Source of the DNA: Pseudomonadota bacterium
GTDB lineage: Bacteria > Myxococcota_A > UBA796 > UBA9615
NCBI GenBank assembly: GCA_024229515.1
Contig: JAAESI010000047.1
Location: 62,001-126,000 of the forward strand
Length of the DNA: 64,000 nucleotides
Reading direction: 5' to 3'
Shown piece after piece: positions 55,420 through 64,000 of the stretch (within the stretch, counting starts at the first letter, position 1; every line of letters starts with the position of its first letter). Made by a program: the position numbers and the translations under genes. The notes under the pieces are model-generated. The model had not been told where the DNA came from. It did no database searches and was given only the letters and a program-made list of their open reading frames with translations.

Positions 55420-57372
55420 ATGAGCCGCTCGCCGTTCCTCCTCCCGCTGCACCTGCTCCTGCTCCTCCTCCTCGTCGGCTGCCCCGATGACGACGACGAC
55501 AGCGTGGACCCCGGCGACGACGACGACGCGACGGCCGATCCCTGCGCCGGCTTCGACGACCTCACCGCGACCGTCGGGACCGGTACCGTCACCCTCGGCG
55601 ACACCACCCCCGAGACCGACGACTACGCCGGCAGCTGCTCCAACGCCGAGGTGCCCGAGTCCGTCTTCGTCTTCACCGCCCCCGAAGACGGCACCTACCT
55701 CGTCACGACCAACCTCGACGAGACCGAGTACGACACCCTCCTGTTCGCCTTCACCGACTGCGCCGACTCGCTCGCCTCGGAGTTGGCCTGCAACGACGAC
55801 ATCATCCTGGGGGAGGTGTTCGCCTCCGAGCTCGTCTTCGACGCCGCCGACGGGGACGTCGTCTACGTCGCGGTCGAGGGCTACGACAACGTCGGCCAGT
55901 TCGGCATCACCATCGAGTTGGTGGTCTGCGGCGACGGCATCGTCACCACGGGTGAACTGTGCGATGACGGCAACACCGAGGCCGGCGACGGCTGCGACGC
56001 CGACTGCATCTGGGAGTGCGACCTCGAAGACGCGCAGGAGGACGACGACACCATCGCCACGGCGACGCCCCTGACGCTGCCGGCTGCCATCGGCGGCTTC
56101 CTCTGCACCACCGACATCTCGCCCGACTTCGATCCCGTCTACCTCGACCTGTTCGAGGTCACCATCACCGACGAGGGCGCCTACCTCGACGCGTCCGTGG
56201 GGCCCGGCGGCGTGCTCACCACCGACTGCACCGAGCAGACGCTGTCCCTCCTCGTGATGAACGACGACACCAACAACGAAGGCGCGGACAACACCGGCGA
56301 CGGCGAGTGCGCGCGGGTGGTCGAGGAGCTCGACCCCGGCACCTACTACATCGCCGTGCACGAGGACGACTCGTCCATCCCCCCGCAGGACTACGAGCTG
56401 ACCGTCAGCACCGGCGTGTCCGTGTGCGGCGACGGCACCACCGAGGGCGTCGAAGAGTGCGACGACGGAGCCAACGAGCCCGACGACGGCTGCACCCCCG
56501 GCTGCCTGCTCGAGGAGGAGTGCCCCGTCGAGGATGGCGACCTGAGCCCCCTGGTCGACGCCGAGTCGCTCAGCGGCGCCACCGTCGAGGGCGACGCGTC
56601 GCTCCACGAGCCGTCGTGCGGCTCCGACGGGAGCCCCGAGGTCGCGTTCGTCTTCACCGCGTTCGTCACCGGACCCGTCGTCTTCACGACCAACAACCCC
56701 GGCACCGACTTCGACACCACCCTGTACGTGCGCAGCTCCTGCGCCGACGCCGACACCGAGATCACCTGCGACGACGACATCGACGGGGAGAACCGGACCT
56801 CCATCATCGGCCTCGATGCGGTCGAGGGGGTCGCGTACACCGTCATCGTCGACGGCTGGGGGGGCAGCTTCGGCAACTTCGAGCTCACCGCCTACACCCC
56901 CGTCTGCGGCGACGGCGAGCTCGACCCCACCGAGGAGTGCGACGACGGCAACGACGTCGCACTGGACGGCTGCGAAGACGACTGCCAGGTCACCCCCGCG
57001 TGCGACTACGCCGCCGACATCGACCTGGGCCTGCTCGACGGCCCCACGGCCGCGAGCGTGGAGACGGTGGGCGACGACGTGACCGCCGCCACCTGCTCCG
57101 CCGAGGGAGGCGGAGATGCCCTCATCCGGTTCCAGGTGGGCACCGCTGGCAGCGTCAGCTTCGACGTCTCCCTCGCCGACGGCGTCGACGCACAGTTCCA
57201 ACTCTGGGGCCCCGATGACGTCTGCCCCACCGTGGGCGACTGCTACGACCCCTACCCCGACCCGACCGGCACCTTTGAGGCCGAACTCGGGATCGGCGTC
57301 TACTACCTCGTGGTCGACGCCTGGAACGAGGAATTCGAGGGCGCGGTGGACGTCACGATCACCGCCCCCTGA
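55420..57372 (+). CDS. Lipoprotein with three DUF4215 cysteine-rich repeats
   Basis: A 650-residue lipoprotein. The signal peptide ends at LLLVGC and is followed by PDDDDD. Pre-peptidase C-terminal-like beta domains (VFVFTAPEDGTYLVTTN, VAFVFTAFVTGPVVFTTN) alternate with three DUF4215-type repeats: CGDGIVTTGELCDDGN, CGDGTTEGVEECDDG, CGDGELDPTEECDDGN. DUF4215 repeats are abundant in Myxococcota surface proteins. The -10-like TACCCT lies 6 nt before the ATG. Function probably in surface interactions. Confidence 0.88.
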   Translation: MSRSPFLLPLHLLLLLLLVGCPDDDDDSVDPGDDDDATADPCAGFDDLTATVGTGTVTLGDTTPETDDYAGSCSNAEVPESVFVFTAPEDGTYLVTTNLDETEYDTLLFAFTDCADSLASELACNDDIILGEVFASELVFDAADGDVVYVAVEGYDNVGQFGITIELVVCGDGIVTTGELCDDGNTEAGDGCDADCIWECDLEDAQEDDDTIATATPLTLPAAIGGFLCTTDISPDFDPVYLDLFEVTITDEGAYLDASVGPGGVLTTDCTEQTLSLLVMNDDTNNEGADNTGDGECARVVEELDPGTYYIAVHEDDSSIPPQDYELTVSTGVSVCGDGTTEGVEECDDGANEPDDGCTPGCLLEEECPVEDGDLSPLVDAESLSGATVEGDASLHEPSCGSDGSPEVAFVFTAFVTGPVVFTTNNPGTDFDTTLYVRSSCADADTEITCDDDIDGENRTSIIGLDAVEGVAYTVIVDGWGGSFGNFELTAYTPVCGDGELDPTEECDDGNDVALDGCEDDCQVTPACDYAADIDLGLLDGPTAASVETVGDDVTAATCSAEGGGDALIRFQVGTAGSVSFDVSLADGVDAQFQLWGPDDVCPTVGDCYDPYPDPTGTFEAELGIGVYYLVVDAWNEEFEGAVDVTITAP

Positions 57373-57467
57373 CCCTTTTTCGATAGCGCTGGCATCCGGG
57401 CCGCGCCCGGGTCCATACTCGTTGCACGATCTGCATGGTCCGAGCGGATCGAGCGAGTAAGGCGGCA

Positions 57468-59213
57468 GTGGCTGAGACTTTGAGAATCCTCCTCGTCGAC
57501 GGCGAAGCCGATCGGCGTGAACTCCTCAAGATCGTCCTGGATGCGGCGGTCGAGGGGTGCTTCGTCGACGTCGTCGGCGATCCCGTGCGCCTTGGCGAGC
57601 TGCTCGGCGCGACGGACGTCGCCGCGGTCGTAGCCGCCCACCCGTCCCCCTGGCTCGAAGGCTTCGAGCTGGTCGAGCGCCTTCAGGACGCCTTCCCCGA
57701 CTCCCCCGTCGTGCTGCTGGTGAATGCAGCCGACGAGTCCACCGCCAGCGCCGCCCTCCGCCTGGGCCTCGCCGACCTCGTCGTGCACGACAGCAGCGCC
57801 CCCCTCCGGGTCCGCGACGCCGTGGCGCGCGTGCTCGCCGAGCGAGGGGTCCTCGACCGGCGCCGCACCGACCGGCGGGCGCCCGCCGTAGACCGGCCGC
57901 AGAGCGAGCGCCGGACCCAGCCGGGCGTGCCCCTGACCGGCCAGGACGCCCAACCGCTCCCCCCGACGACCCCCGGCACGCCGATGCCCCACCCGCCGCA
58001 TCCGCCGCGCAGCCGCGACCGCTCCGACACCCCCACGGCCGTCATGAAGGCGCTCGACCGCAAGCGCCCATCCGATTCCCGCAAGGTCTCCATCCCGTCG
58101 ACCGAGATGCCCACCGAGGTGGGCGACCGACCGGGGCTCAAGGAGCTGGTCGAACGAGCCGCCGTGGGCTGGTTCCGCTGCGATCTGGACGGCGTGCTGC
58201 TGGACGCCAACGACGCCTTCCTCACCACGATGGAGTCCAAGCGCGGCGACATCCGGCTGAGCCGGCTGGGCCTCACCAAGACCCGCTGGAAGGGCTTCAT
58301 GAAGGACATCCGCAAGGAGGGTGCCGTCACGGAGACCGGGCTGGAGTTGAAGACCGTGTCGGGCACCCGCCGGGTGGTCTCGCTGACCCTGCGGGGCTCG
58401 TCGGCGAGCAAGGAGACCCCCGTCATCGACGGCCTGATGGTCGACACCACCGACCTGGAGACCATCCGCGGCGACGTCCCCGTCATCGAGTTGGACGAGC
58501 GCCGCCGAGCCAAGGAAGCCGAAGAAGCGACGCTGGCGGAGCGCGACCGCCTCCTGGGGCTGTCGCACGACCTCCAGGAGCCGCTGCGGACGGTGCGCAT
58601 CTACGCCGATCTGCTGGAGGAGAAGCACGCCGAAACGCTCGACAGCGAAGCCTTGCTGATGCTCAAGCGGTCACGCGAAGCGGCCGCCCGCATGGAGGAG
58701 ATGGTCAGCGACCTGGTCGAAGAGGCGACCATCGACACCCGCGCCGAGACCCGCTCCGCCGACTGCGAGGACGTGCTCCGGGGTGTGATGGGCAACCTCG
58801 CCGCGGCCATCGCCGACAGCAGCGCCGAGGTCAGCCACGACGGGTTGCCGGTCGTCCCCCTCCCCCCCAACCAGATGACGCAGCTGCTGCAGAACCTGGT
58901 CGGCAACGCCATCAAGTACCGCTCGGACGCGAGCCCGCGCGTGCACGTGAGCGCCGAGCGGGGCAACGGCGAGTGGGTCTTCACCGTCCAAGACAACGGA
59001 ATGGGAATTCCCGAGGAGTTCCAACCGCGCGTGTTCGAGATGTTCGAGCGCGGCTCCGAGGCCGAGAGCCTGCCCGGCTCCGGCATCGGATTGGCGGTCT
59101 GTCGACGGGTCGTGGAGAGCCATGGGGGGCGCATCTGGGTTGAATCCAACCCCGGTGAGGGATCCACGTTCCAGTTCACCGTTCCCGCTTCGGCCAACGA
59201 GAAACGGGCCTAG
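57468..59213 (+). CDS. Histidine kinase with pseudo-receiver and PAS-like domain
   Basis: A 581-residue kinase without membrane helices. Residues 1-110 look like a receiver (LRILLVDGEADRRELLKIVL) but the phosphoacceptor position is in VVAAHPSPWLEGF, with no Asp, so it is probably not phosphorylated. A Pro-rich spacer leads to a PAS-like region (ERAAVGWFRCDLDGVLLDAN). The HisKA H-box is LSHDLQEPLRTVRIYADLL, followed by HATPase_c motifs (LVGNAIKYRSDASPRV, VQDNGMGIPEEF, SGIGLAVCRRVVESHGG). The GTG at 57468 with AAGG 5 nt upstream is preferred over an ATG at 57435. A matching regulator may be the GGDEF-EAL protein downstream. Confidence 0.88.
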   Translation: MAETLRILLVDGEADRRELLKIVLDAAVEGCFVDVVGDPVRLGELLGATDVAAVVAAHPSPWLEGFELVERLQDAFPDSPVVLLVNAADESTASAALRLGLADLVVHDSSAPLRVRDAVARVLAERGVLDRRRTDRRAPAVDRPQSERRTQPGVPLTGQDAQPLPPTTPGTPMPHPPHPPRSRDRSDTPTAVMKALDRKRPSDSRKVSIPSTEMPTEVGDRPGLKELVERAAVGWFRCDLDGVLLDANDAFLTTMESKRGDIRLSRLGLTKTRWKGFMKDIRKEGAVTETGLELKTVSGTRRVVSLTLRGSSASKETPVIDGLMVDTTDLETIRGDVPVIELDERRRAKEAEEATLAERDRLLGLSHDLQEPLRTVRIYADLLEEKHAETLDSEALLMLKRSREAAARMEEMVSDLVEEATIDTRAETRSADCEDVLRGVMGNLAAAIADSSAEVSHDGLPVVPLPPNQMTQLLQNLVGNAIKYRSDASPRVHVSAERGNGEWVFTVQDNGMGIPEEFQPRVFEMFERGSEAESLPGSGIGLAVCRRVVESHGGRIWVESNPGEGSTFQFTVPASANEKRA

Positions 59214-59231
59214 TGGTAGTTCACGCCACAT

Positions 59232-59260
59232 TTGACAACGTTGGATGCCCCCGCTCTTAT
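59232..59260 (+). promoter_or_regulatory. Sigma-70-type promoter for the GGDEF-EAL gene
   Basis: TTGACA (59232-59237) is a perfect -35 box; 17 bp later TCTTAT (59255-59260) matches the -10 at four of six positions. The strong AGGAGGAGGG ribosome site follows at 59271-59280. Confidence 0.75.
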
Positions 59261-59284
59261 GACTGAGATCAGGAGGAGGGACGC

Positions 59285-61402
59285 ATGGGGAACGTACGCG
59301 TCTTGTTGCTGGAGGATTCCGAGGCTGACGCCGACCGAATCAAGCACTGGCTGAACAAGGATGAGTTTCAGAGCTACGACATCGAGCACGTCGGCGTGCT
59401 CTTCGAAGCCGTCGATCTGCTTCACGAAGACGAGTTCGACGTTGTCCTGCTCGACCTGACCGTTCCCGACAGCGACGGCATCGCCACGTTCCAGGCAGCC
59501 CGCGCCGCGCACCCGTCGGTTCCGATCATCGTGCAGAGCGCGCTGCAGCAAGAGGTCATCGCCATCGGCGCGCTGAACCAGGGCGCGCAGGACTACCTCG
59601 TCAAGCGTGAGCTCACCGAGCGCATGCTCACCCGCGCCATCCGGTACGCCATCGAGCGATCGCACAAGGACCGCGCGCTGCTCGAGAGCGAGGAGCGCTA
59701 CAAGCTCGCCGTCCTGGGCGCCAACGACGGCATCTGGGACTGGGATCTCAAGACCAACAAGCTCCACCTGTCCACGCGTTGGAAGGCGCTGCTGGGCCAT
59801 GGTCCCAACGATGTCGGTCCCACTCCGCAGGATTGGTTCGGACTCGTACACCCGGACGACCTGCACCAGCTGGCGGCCGCCATCAACCGCCACGTCGACG
59901 GCATCACCGAGCACTTCCAGCACGAACACCGCATGCACCACTCCGACGGTGACTGGCGCTGGTGCCTCAGCCGCGGGCTCGCGGTGCGTGACAAGGCCGG
60001 CAACGCCTACCGCATGGCGGGCTCGATGACCGACATCTCGGCGCGCAAGGAAGCCGAGCACCGGCTCATGCGGCTGGCCCTGTACGACGACCTCACCGGA
60101 CTCGCCAACCGCGCGCTGTTCGTCAGCCGGCTGTCCCACGTGATCCGCCGCACGCGACGCAGCAACGCCTACCGATTCGCGGTGCTGTTCGTCGATCTGG
60201 ACCGCTTCAAGCTGGTCAACGACAGCCTCGGCCACGTCGCCGGGGATGAGCTGCTTGTCGCGGTCTCGATGCGCCTGGAGGCGGCGGTCCGCCCCGGCGA
60301 CACCGTGGCCCGCATCGGCGGCGACGAGTTCGCCGTGCTCTTGGACGACGTCGACGGCCCCGACGGCGCCCACGCGGCGGCCACGCGCATCCACGAGGCG
60401 CTCGGGTTCCCGGTCTCGCTTCGCGGGCAGGAGATCTTCACCTCCGCATCGATCGGGATCGCGGAAGGTGGCGGCGAACGAGACACCCCCGAGGAGCTGC
60501 TCCGCAAGGCCGACCTCGCCATGTACCGCGCCAAGCGGCAAGGCCGCGCCCGCAGCGAAGAGTTCCAGGCGCACCTGCACAGCGACGTCATGGGCGAGCT
60601 GCAGTTGGAGACCGACCTGCGACGGGCGATGGACCAGGACGAGTTCGTCGTCCACTACCAGCCGATCGTCGATCTCTCCGAGGGCCGTGTTTGCGGCTTC
60701 GAGGCGCTGGCCCGCTGGAACCGTCCGCCGGACGGGATCGTCGGGCCGGGTGCGTTCATCCCGTTCGCCGAGGACCACGGCCTCATGGGCGAGCTGGGCA
60801 TGCAGCTCATCGAGCGGGCGTGTGAAGACGCCGCCAAGCTCAACCGCGCCGCCCAGGACTATCCGGAGCTGACCATCAGCATCAACCTGTCCGGCCGGCA
60901 GTTCCGCCAGCAGGACCTGGTCGAGAAGATCTCTGGCGCGATGCAGCGCACGGGCGTGGATCCGAAGCGGCTCGTGCTCGAACTGACCGAGACCGCCTTG
61001 ATGGAGAGCCCCGAGATCGCCGCCGGCATGCTCACCCGCCTGCGCGCGCTCGGCATCCGCATCTACCTGGACGACTTCGGCACCGGCTTCAGCTCGCTGA
61101 GCTACCTGCAGCGGTTCCCCATCGACTGCCTGAAGATCGACCAGTCGTTCGTCGGCGGCCTCAGCGACTCGGTGGAGGACCAGGCCATCGTGCGCGCGAT
61201 CCTGAGCCTCGCCCGCAGCCTGAACATGGGCGTCGTCGCCGAGGGGATCGAGAACATCGGCCAACTCGACCGGCTCAAGCTCATGGGCTGCACGCAGGGC
61301 CAGGGCTTCTACTTCAGCCGTGCGGTGAACTTCGAGGAGGCCAGCCGGCTGGTCGGTGCCCGGTTCGAACCCCGCGACGCGGTGGTACAAGCTCACGCTT
61401 GA
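59285..61402 (+). CDS. Receiver-PAS-GGDEF-EAL cyclic di-GMP protein
   Basis: A 705-residue protein that may make or break cyclic di-GMP. The receiver has VLLLEDSEADADRI, phosphoacceptor in VVLLDLTVPDSDG and Lys in DYLVKRE. A PAS_3-type domain covers about 135-250 (GIWDWDLKTNKLHLSTRWKA). The GGDEF domain keeps the active-site ARIGGDEFAVLL. The EAL domain keeps GFEALARW, SINLSGRQF, LELTETALM, YLDDFGTGFSS, KIDQSFVG and VVAEGIEN, so phosphodiesterase activity is expected. It has a near-consensus promoter and a strong ribosome site. The stop overlaps the next TTG (TTGA). Confidence 0.95.
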   Translation: MGNVRVLLLEDSEADADRIKHWLNKDEFQSYDIEHVGVLFEAVDLLHEDEFDVVLLDLTVPDSDGIATFQAARAAHPSVPIIVQSALQQEVIAIGALNQGAQDYLVKRELTERMLTRAIRYAIERSHKDRALLESEERYKLAVLGANDGIWDWDLKTNKLHLSTRWKALLGHGPNDVGPTPQDWFGLVHPDDLHQLAAAINRHVDGITEHFQHEHRMHHSDGDWRWCLSRGLAVRDKAGNAYRMAGSMTDISARKEAEHRLMRLALYDDLTGLANRALFVSRLSHVIRRTRRSNAYRFAVLFVDLDRFKLVNDSLGHVAGDELLVAVSMRLEAAVRPGDTVARIGGDEFAVLLDDVDGPDGAHAAATRIHEALGFPVSLRGQEIFTSASIGIAEGGGERDTPEELLRKADLAMYRAKRQGRARSEEFQAHLHSDVMGELQLETDLRRAMDQDEFVVHYQPIVDLSEGRVCGFEALARWNRPPDGIVGPGAFIPFAEDHGLMGELGMQLIERACEDAAKLNRAAQDYPELTISINLSGRQFRQQDLVEKISGAMQRTGVDPKRLVLELTETALMESPEIAAGMLTRLRALGIRIYLDDFGTGFSSLSYLQRFPIDCLKIDQSFVGGLSDSVEDQAIVRAILSLARSLNMGVVAEGIENIGQLDRLKLMGCTQGQGFYFSRAVNFEEASRLVGARFEPRDAVVQAHA

Positions 61403-62709
61403 GCCTTCGACTTCTCTTCCTTGGCTTCGCGCTCCTTCTGACGGCCTGCCCGTCCGGCGGCCCGTCCGACGACGACGACGACGACAGCCCCCCCCCGGAC
61501 GCCGAAGACGCCCCCTGGTACTGCGTCGACGAGCCCGCCTCCCCCACCGCGCAAGGCGACGGATGGTCGGTCCAGACGGACCGCTACGACGCCTACCTGG
61601 AGATCGGGGAAGCCGAGGCCCGCGAGATCACCTGGATCCTCGACGCGGCGTACGACGCGATGGCGGTCTGGTTCGCCGGCGAGCCATCCACCGGCGCTCC
61701 ACTCCGGGTTGAGCTGTACGAAACCGAGCAGCGCTTCTGGGACGCCATTCAAGCGGACGGGTTGGAGCCTCCCTACGGGGCCGGGGGCTACTACCACTCG
61801 GCCACGCGAACGGCGTACGCATGGCGCCAGCCCACGGTGTGGTTCACGCGGGTGCTGGTCCTGCACGAGGCGGTTCACCAGTTCCACCAGCTGAGCAGCG
61901 CCGAGGGGCACTTCACCCCCGGTTGGTACAACGAAGGCGCCGCCGAGTACCTGAGCCTCCACGACTGGGACGACGGCTGTACCCGGCTCGGTCGGGTCCC
62001 CATGATCTCCCTCGAAGACCTCCACGCGCGGGCCCAGAACGAGCTCGCCGGGGGCGGGGTCGACCTCGACGGAGAAGGCCTGTCGCGGCCCGTGGCGGGC
62101 ACCTTCTTCGGCTTCTTCGACGCCGTCTACGAGGACGAGTTCGCGCAGTTCCGCGACGCGATGGACACCGGCGGCGACCAGTCGATCCCCGAGTTCACGG
62201 AGGCCCTCGGCGATCCCCCCAGCGCCTTCGAGAACGAGTTCATCGACTGGGTGGACGAGCACCAGCAGCCGATGACGCCGACGTACCTGGAGTGGATCCA
62301 CCGCAAGCCCGGGACCATCCACGGCTGGTCCTCCGGCGTGCTCACCATCGCCCCCCTGAAGTCCCCCGTGGACCGGTTCGAGGCGACGTTCGAGGTGCCG
62401 GCGAACGCCGCCGACGTGGGCGTGATGGTCGGGTACGACGACTCGTCGAACTACCTCGCCCTGTTGCTCAACGGCGCCGGCGCGTTCAGCGCTTTCACCG
62501 TCACCGAGGGCTCGGTGAACTGGCCCGGCGTCGCCGGCGAAGCGGTCCCCGTCGACGGGAAGCTGACCCTCGTCATCGAGCACGGCGACGGCGAAGCGTC
62601 GGTCACGGCCGGCGGCGAGCCGTTCGTCGTCAGCAACCCGTTCACCCCCGCCGGGGGAGCCGCTGTCTACGACGGAGCGGTCACGTTCGAGGACATCGCC
62701 TGGCAGTGA
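61399..62709 (+). CDS. Lipoprotein with gluzincin-like metallopeptidase domain
   Basis: A 436-residue predicted lipoprotein. It starts with TTG at 61399, overlapping the upstream stop by 3 nt. The signal peptide ends at LLTAC and is followed by an Asp-rich linker. A zinc site is suggested by HEAVH in VLHEAVHQFHQLS and, 28 residues on, a Glu in WYNEGAAEYLSL, the layout of gluzincins (HExxH plus downstream Glu). The C-terminal 150 residues form a beta-sandwich-like domain (FEATFEVPANAADVGVMVGY). Substrate unknown. Co-transcribed with the GGDEF-EAL gene. Confidence 0.85.
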   Translation: MSLRLLFLGFALLLTACPSGGPSDDDDDDSPPPDAEDAPWYCVDEPASPTAQGDGWSVQTDRYDAYLEIGEAEAREITWILDAAYDAMAVWFAGEPSTGAPLRVELYETEQRFWDAIQADGLEPPYGAGGYYHSATRTAYAWRQPTVWFTRVLVLHEAVHQFHQLSSAEGHFTPGWYNEGAAEYLSLHDWDDGCTRLGRVPMISLEDLHARAQNELAGGGVDLDGEGLSRPVAGTFFGFFDAVYEDEFAQFRDAMDTGGDQSIPEFTEALGDPPSAFENEFIDWVDEHQQPMTPTYLEWIHRKPGTIHGWSSGVLTIAPLKSPVDRFEATFEVPANAADVGVMVGYDDSSNYLALLLNGAGAFSAFTVTEGSVNWPGVAGEAVPVDGKLTLVIEHGDGEASVTAGGEPFVVSNPFTPAGGAAVYDGAVTFEDIAWQ

Positions 62710-62718
62710 CCGAGCGGG

Positions 62719-62724
62719 TAGGCT
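62719..62724 (+). promoter_or_regulatory. Candidate -10 box (TAGGCT) for the ackA-pduL gene
   Basis: TAGGCT lies 8 nt before the ATG at 62733, with no Shine-Dalgarno and the upstream gene already ended at 62709. Confidence 0.45.
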
Positions 62725-62732
62725 CCGCGGCC

Positions 62733-64000
62733 ATGCACGTGCTTGTAGTCAACTGTGGTTCCACGTCGCTCAAAGCGGCGATTGTCGATGTGAAGACCGG
62801 CCAGGCGGCCGCGCGGGCGAAGGTCCAGCGAATCGGAGAGGCGGTCCCCGACCATGGCGCCGCCCTCGCGCAGGCGCTGCCGTCGCTGATGAGCGAAGCC
62901 GGAGACGTGACCATCGGAGCGGTCGGGCACCGGGTCGTGCACGGTGCGGACAAGTTCGAGGAGCCGGTCGTCCTCGATGACGCGGTCGAGGGCTTCATCG
63001 AGGAGCTGACGCCGCTGGCGCCGCTGCACAACCCTGCCAACCTCGCGGGCATCCGAGCGGCCCGGCGCCTGCTGCCGGACGTGCCCCACATCGCGGTGTT
63101 CGACACGGCGTTCCACTCGACCCTGCCCAACCGGGCGAAGCGCTACGCCATCCCGCAGGAGTTGGCCGACAAGCACGGCATCCGCCGGTACGGCTTCCAC
63201 GGGCCGTCCCACAAGTACGTCGCCGAGCGGGCCGCCGACCACCTCGGCACCGACATCCGCGAGCTGCGGATCATCACCTGCCACCTGGGCGGCGGCTGCT
63301 CCATTGCGGCCATCGAGTACGGCCGCTCGGTGGAGACGTCGATGGGGCTGACCCCCCTGGAGGGGCTCGTGATGGGCACCCGCAGCGGCGACGTCGACCC
63401 CGGCGCGTTGCTCTGGCTGGCGCGGCAGGAAGGGCTCGACCTGGACGGCCTCGACGAGCTCCTCAACCGCAAGTCCGGGCTCGCGGGGCTCAGCGGCGTC
63501 GGCGCCGACATGCGCGACATCGAAGAGCGCGCGGGCGACGGTGACGAACGCTGCCGCGCCGCCGTGCACGCCTTCTGCCACCGCCTCCGCAAGTACATCG
63601 GCGCCTACGCGGCGGTGCTGGGAGGGGTCGACGCGATCGTCTTCACCGCCGGCATCGGTCAGAACTCGGCGCTGGTCCGCCACCGCGTGGCTGCCCGCCT
63701 CGACTTCCTCGGGGCCCGGCTGAGCGAGGACCTGAACCGCGACTGCAAGGTCTCCCTGGAGAACCCGGTCGCCGACATCAGCACGCGCAACAGCCGCTGC
63801 AAGCTGCTGGTGGTCGCCACCGATGAGCAGCACGCCATCGCCGAGGCCGCCGCGCGCGTCGCTCAGGGGCTCTCGGAGCTACCCGAGGCGCCACCGATTC
63901 CGATCTCGATCAGCGCCCGCCACGTGCACCTGACCCAGGAGCATGTCGAGGCGCTGTACGGCCCCGGCGCGCAGCTGGAGCCGCGGGTGGAGCTCACCCA
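62733..64000 (+). CDS. Acetate kinase fused to PduL-type phosphotransacylase (partial)
   Basis: The frame stays open for 422 codons to the window edge. Residues 1-378 are an acetate kinase: VVNCGSTSLKAAIVD, GHRVVHGADKFEEP, LAPLHNPANL, VFDTAFHSTLP, RRYGFHGPSHKYVAE, TSMGLTPLEGLVMGTRSGDV and VFTAGIGQNSALVR. After a short linker (SELPEAPP), residues 388-422 begin IPISISARHVHLTQEHVEAL, the N-terminus of PduL with its zinc-binding HVH. A single protein could thus convert acyl-CoA to acyl phosphate and then to acid plus ATP. Two kinase positions differ from the norm: HLGGG for HLGNG, and GIGQN for GIGEN. PduL continues beyond the window. Confidence 0.88.
   Translation, partial: MHVLVVNCGSTSLKAAIVDVKTGQAAARAKVQRIGEAVPDHGAALAQALPSLMSEAGDVTIGAVGHRVVHGADKFEEPVVLDDAVEGFIEELTPLAPLHNPANLAGIRAARRLLPDVPHIAVFDTAFHSTLPNRAKRYAIPQELADKHGIRRYGFHGPSHKYVAERAADHLGTDIRELRIITCHLGGGCSIAAIEYGRSVETSMGLTPLEGLVMGTRSGDVDPGALLWLARQEGLDLDGLDELLNRKSGLAGLSGVGADMRDIEERAGDGDERCRAAVHAFCHRLRKYIGAYAAVLGGVDAIVFTAGIGQNSALVRHRVAARLDFLGARLSEDLNRDCKVSLENPVADISTRNSRCKLLVVATDEQHAIAEAAARVAQGLSELPEAPPIPISISARHVHLTQEHVEALYGPGAQLEPRVELT

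Noticed and set aside
61358-61375. tRNA T-arm-like sequence (GGTTCGAACCCC)
   Set aside because: It lies in the end of the EAL coding region and no acceptor stem or anticodon arm can be built around it.

Overview
The window is GC-rich, densely coded bacterial chromosome, with overlapping start and stop codons in many places. The protein types point to a Gram-negative, deltaproteobacterial or Myxococcota-like lineage. The evidence is many lipoproteins with Asp-rich linkers, MopE-type metal-binding repeats, Myxococcus-type cysteine-rich (DUF4215) repeats, a PATAN/DUF4388 response regulator, a Ser/Thr kinase with PEGA domains, and zinc-ribbon/GYF-like/TPR membrane proteins. I saw no rRNA, tRNA or CRISPR array. 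This assignment is an inference from family content, not from a marker gene.

Layout. 1-8.2 kb (minus strand): a partial DUF2400 protein, a receiver-PATAN-J-domain-TPR regulator, a poly-Asp lipoprotein, a TPR lipoprotein and a 1014-residue lipoprotein with eight MopE repeats, the last with a clear promoter. 8.4-9.6 kb (plus): a diguanylate cyclase response regulator. 9.7-16.7 kb (minus): gatCAB behind a small zinc-ribbon protein and two paralogous zinc-ribbon/GYF-like/TPR membrane proteins. 16.8-23.4 kb (minus): ssb, an outer-membrane-type protein, a lipoprotein, glmU and pcrA. 23.5-30 kb (minus): a lipoprotein, xseB-ispA-tlyA, a frame-disrupted DNA glycosylase, a lipoprotein hydrolase and two small unknown genes. 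30-32.3 kb (plus): an ArsR-type regulator fused to a methyltransferase, then ahcY, with palindromes at the promoter. 32.3-34.6 kb: a divergent pair that both look damaged, a secreted papain-like protein with a frameshift in its signal peptide and a shortened outer-membrane barrel. 34.7-45 kb: lipoproteins, the PEGA kinase, an FHA protein and a large rifampin-phosphotransferase-like enzyme. 45.2-50.5 kb (plus): prkA-yeaH-spoVR plus a fourth unknown gene. 50.5-52.6 kb: a 51-bp palindromic tandem repeat, an IS200/RAYT-type HUH transposase, an unknown gene and radC, then a long perfect hairpin. 52.7-57.4 kb: a membrane protein, an AidB-like acyl-CoA dehydrogenase, a J-like protein and a DUF4215 lipoprotein. 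57.5-62.7 kb: a histidine kinase, a GGDEF-EAL protein behind a near-consensus promoter, and a metallopeptidase lipoprotein. 62.7 kb to the end: an acetate kinase fused in frame to the start of a PduL-type phosphotransacylase.

The most unusual items are the RAYT-radC module bracketed by palindromes, the AckA-PduL fusion with changed active-site residues, the XseB with an SSB-like acidic tail, the ArsR-methyltransferase-ahcY unit, and a recurring TAGNCT box 7-9 nt upstream of start codons that suggests leaderless transcription.
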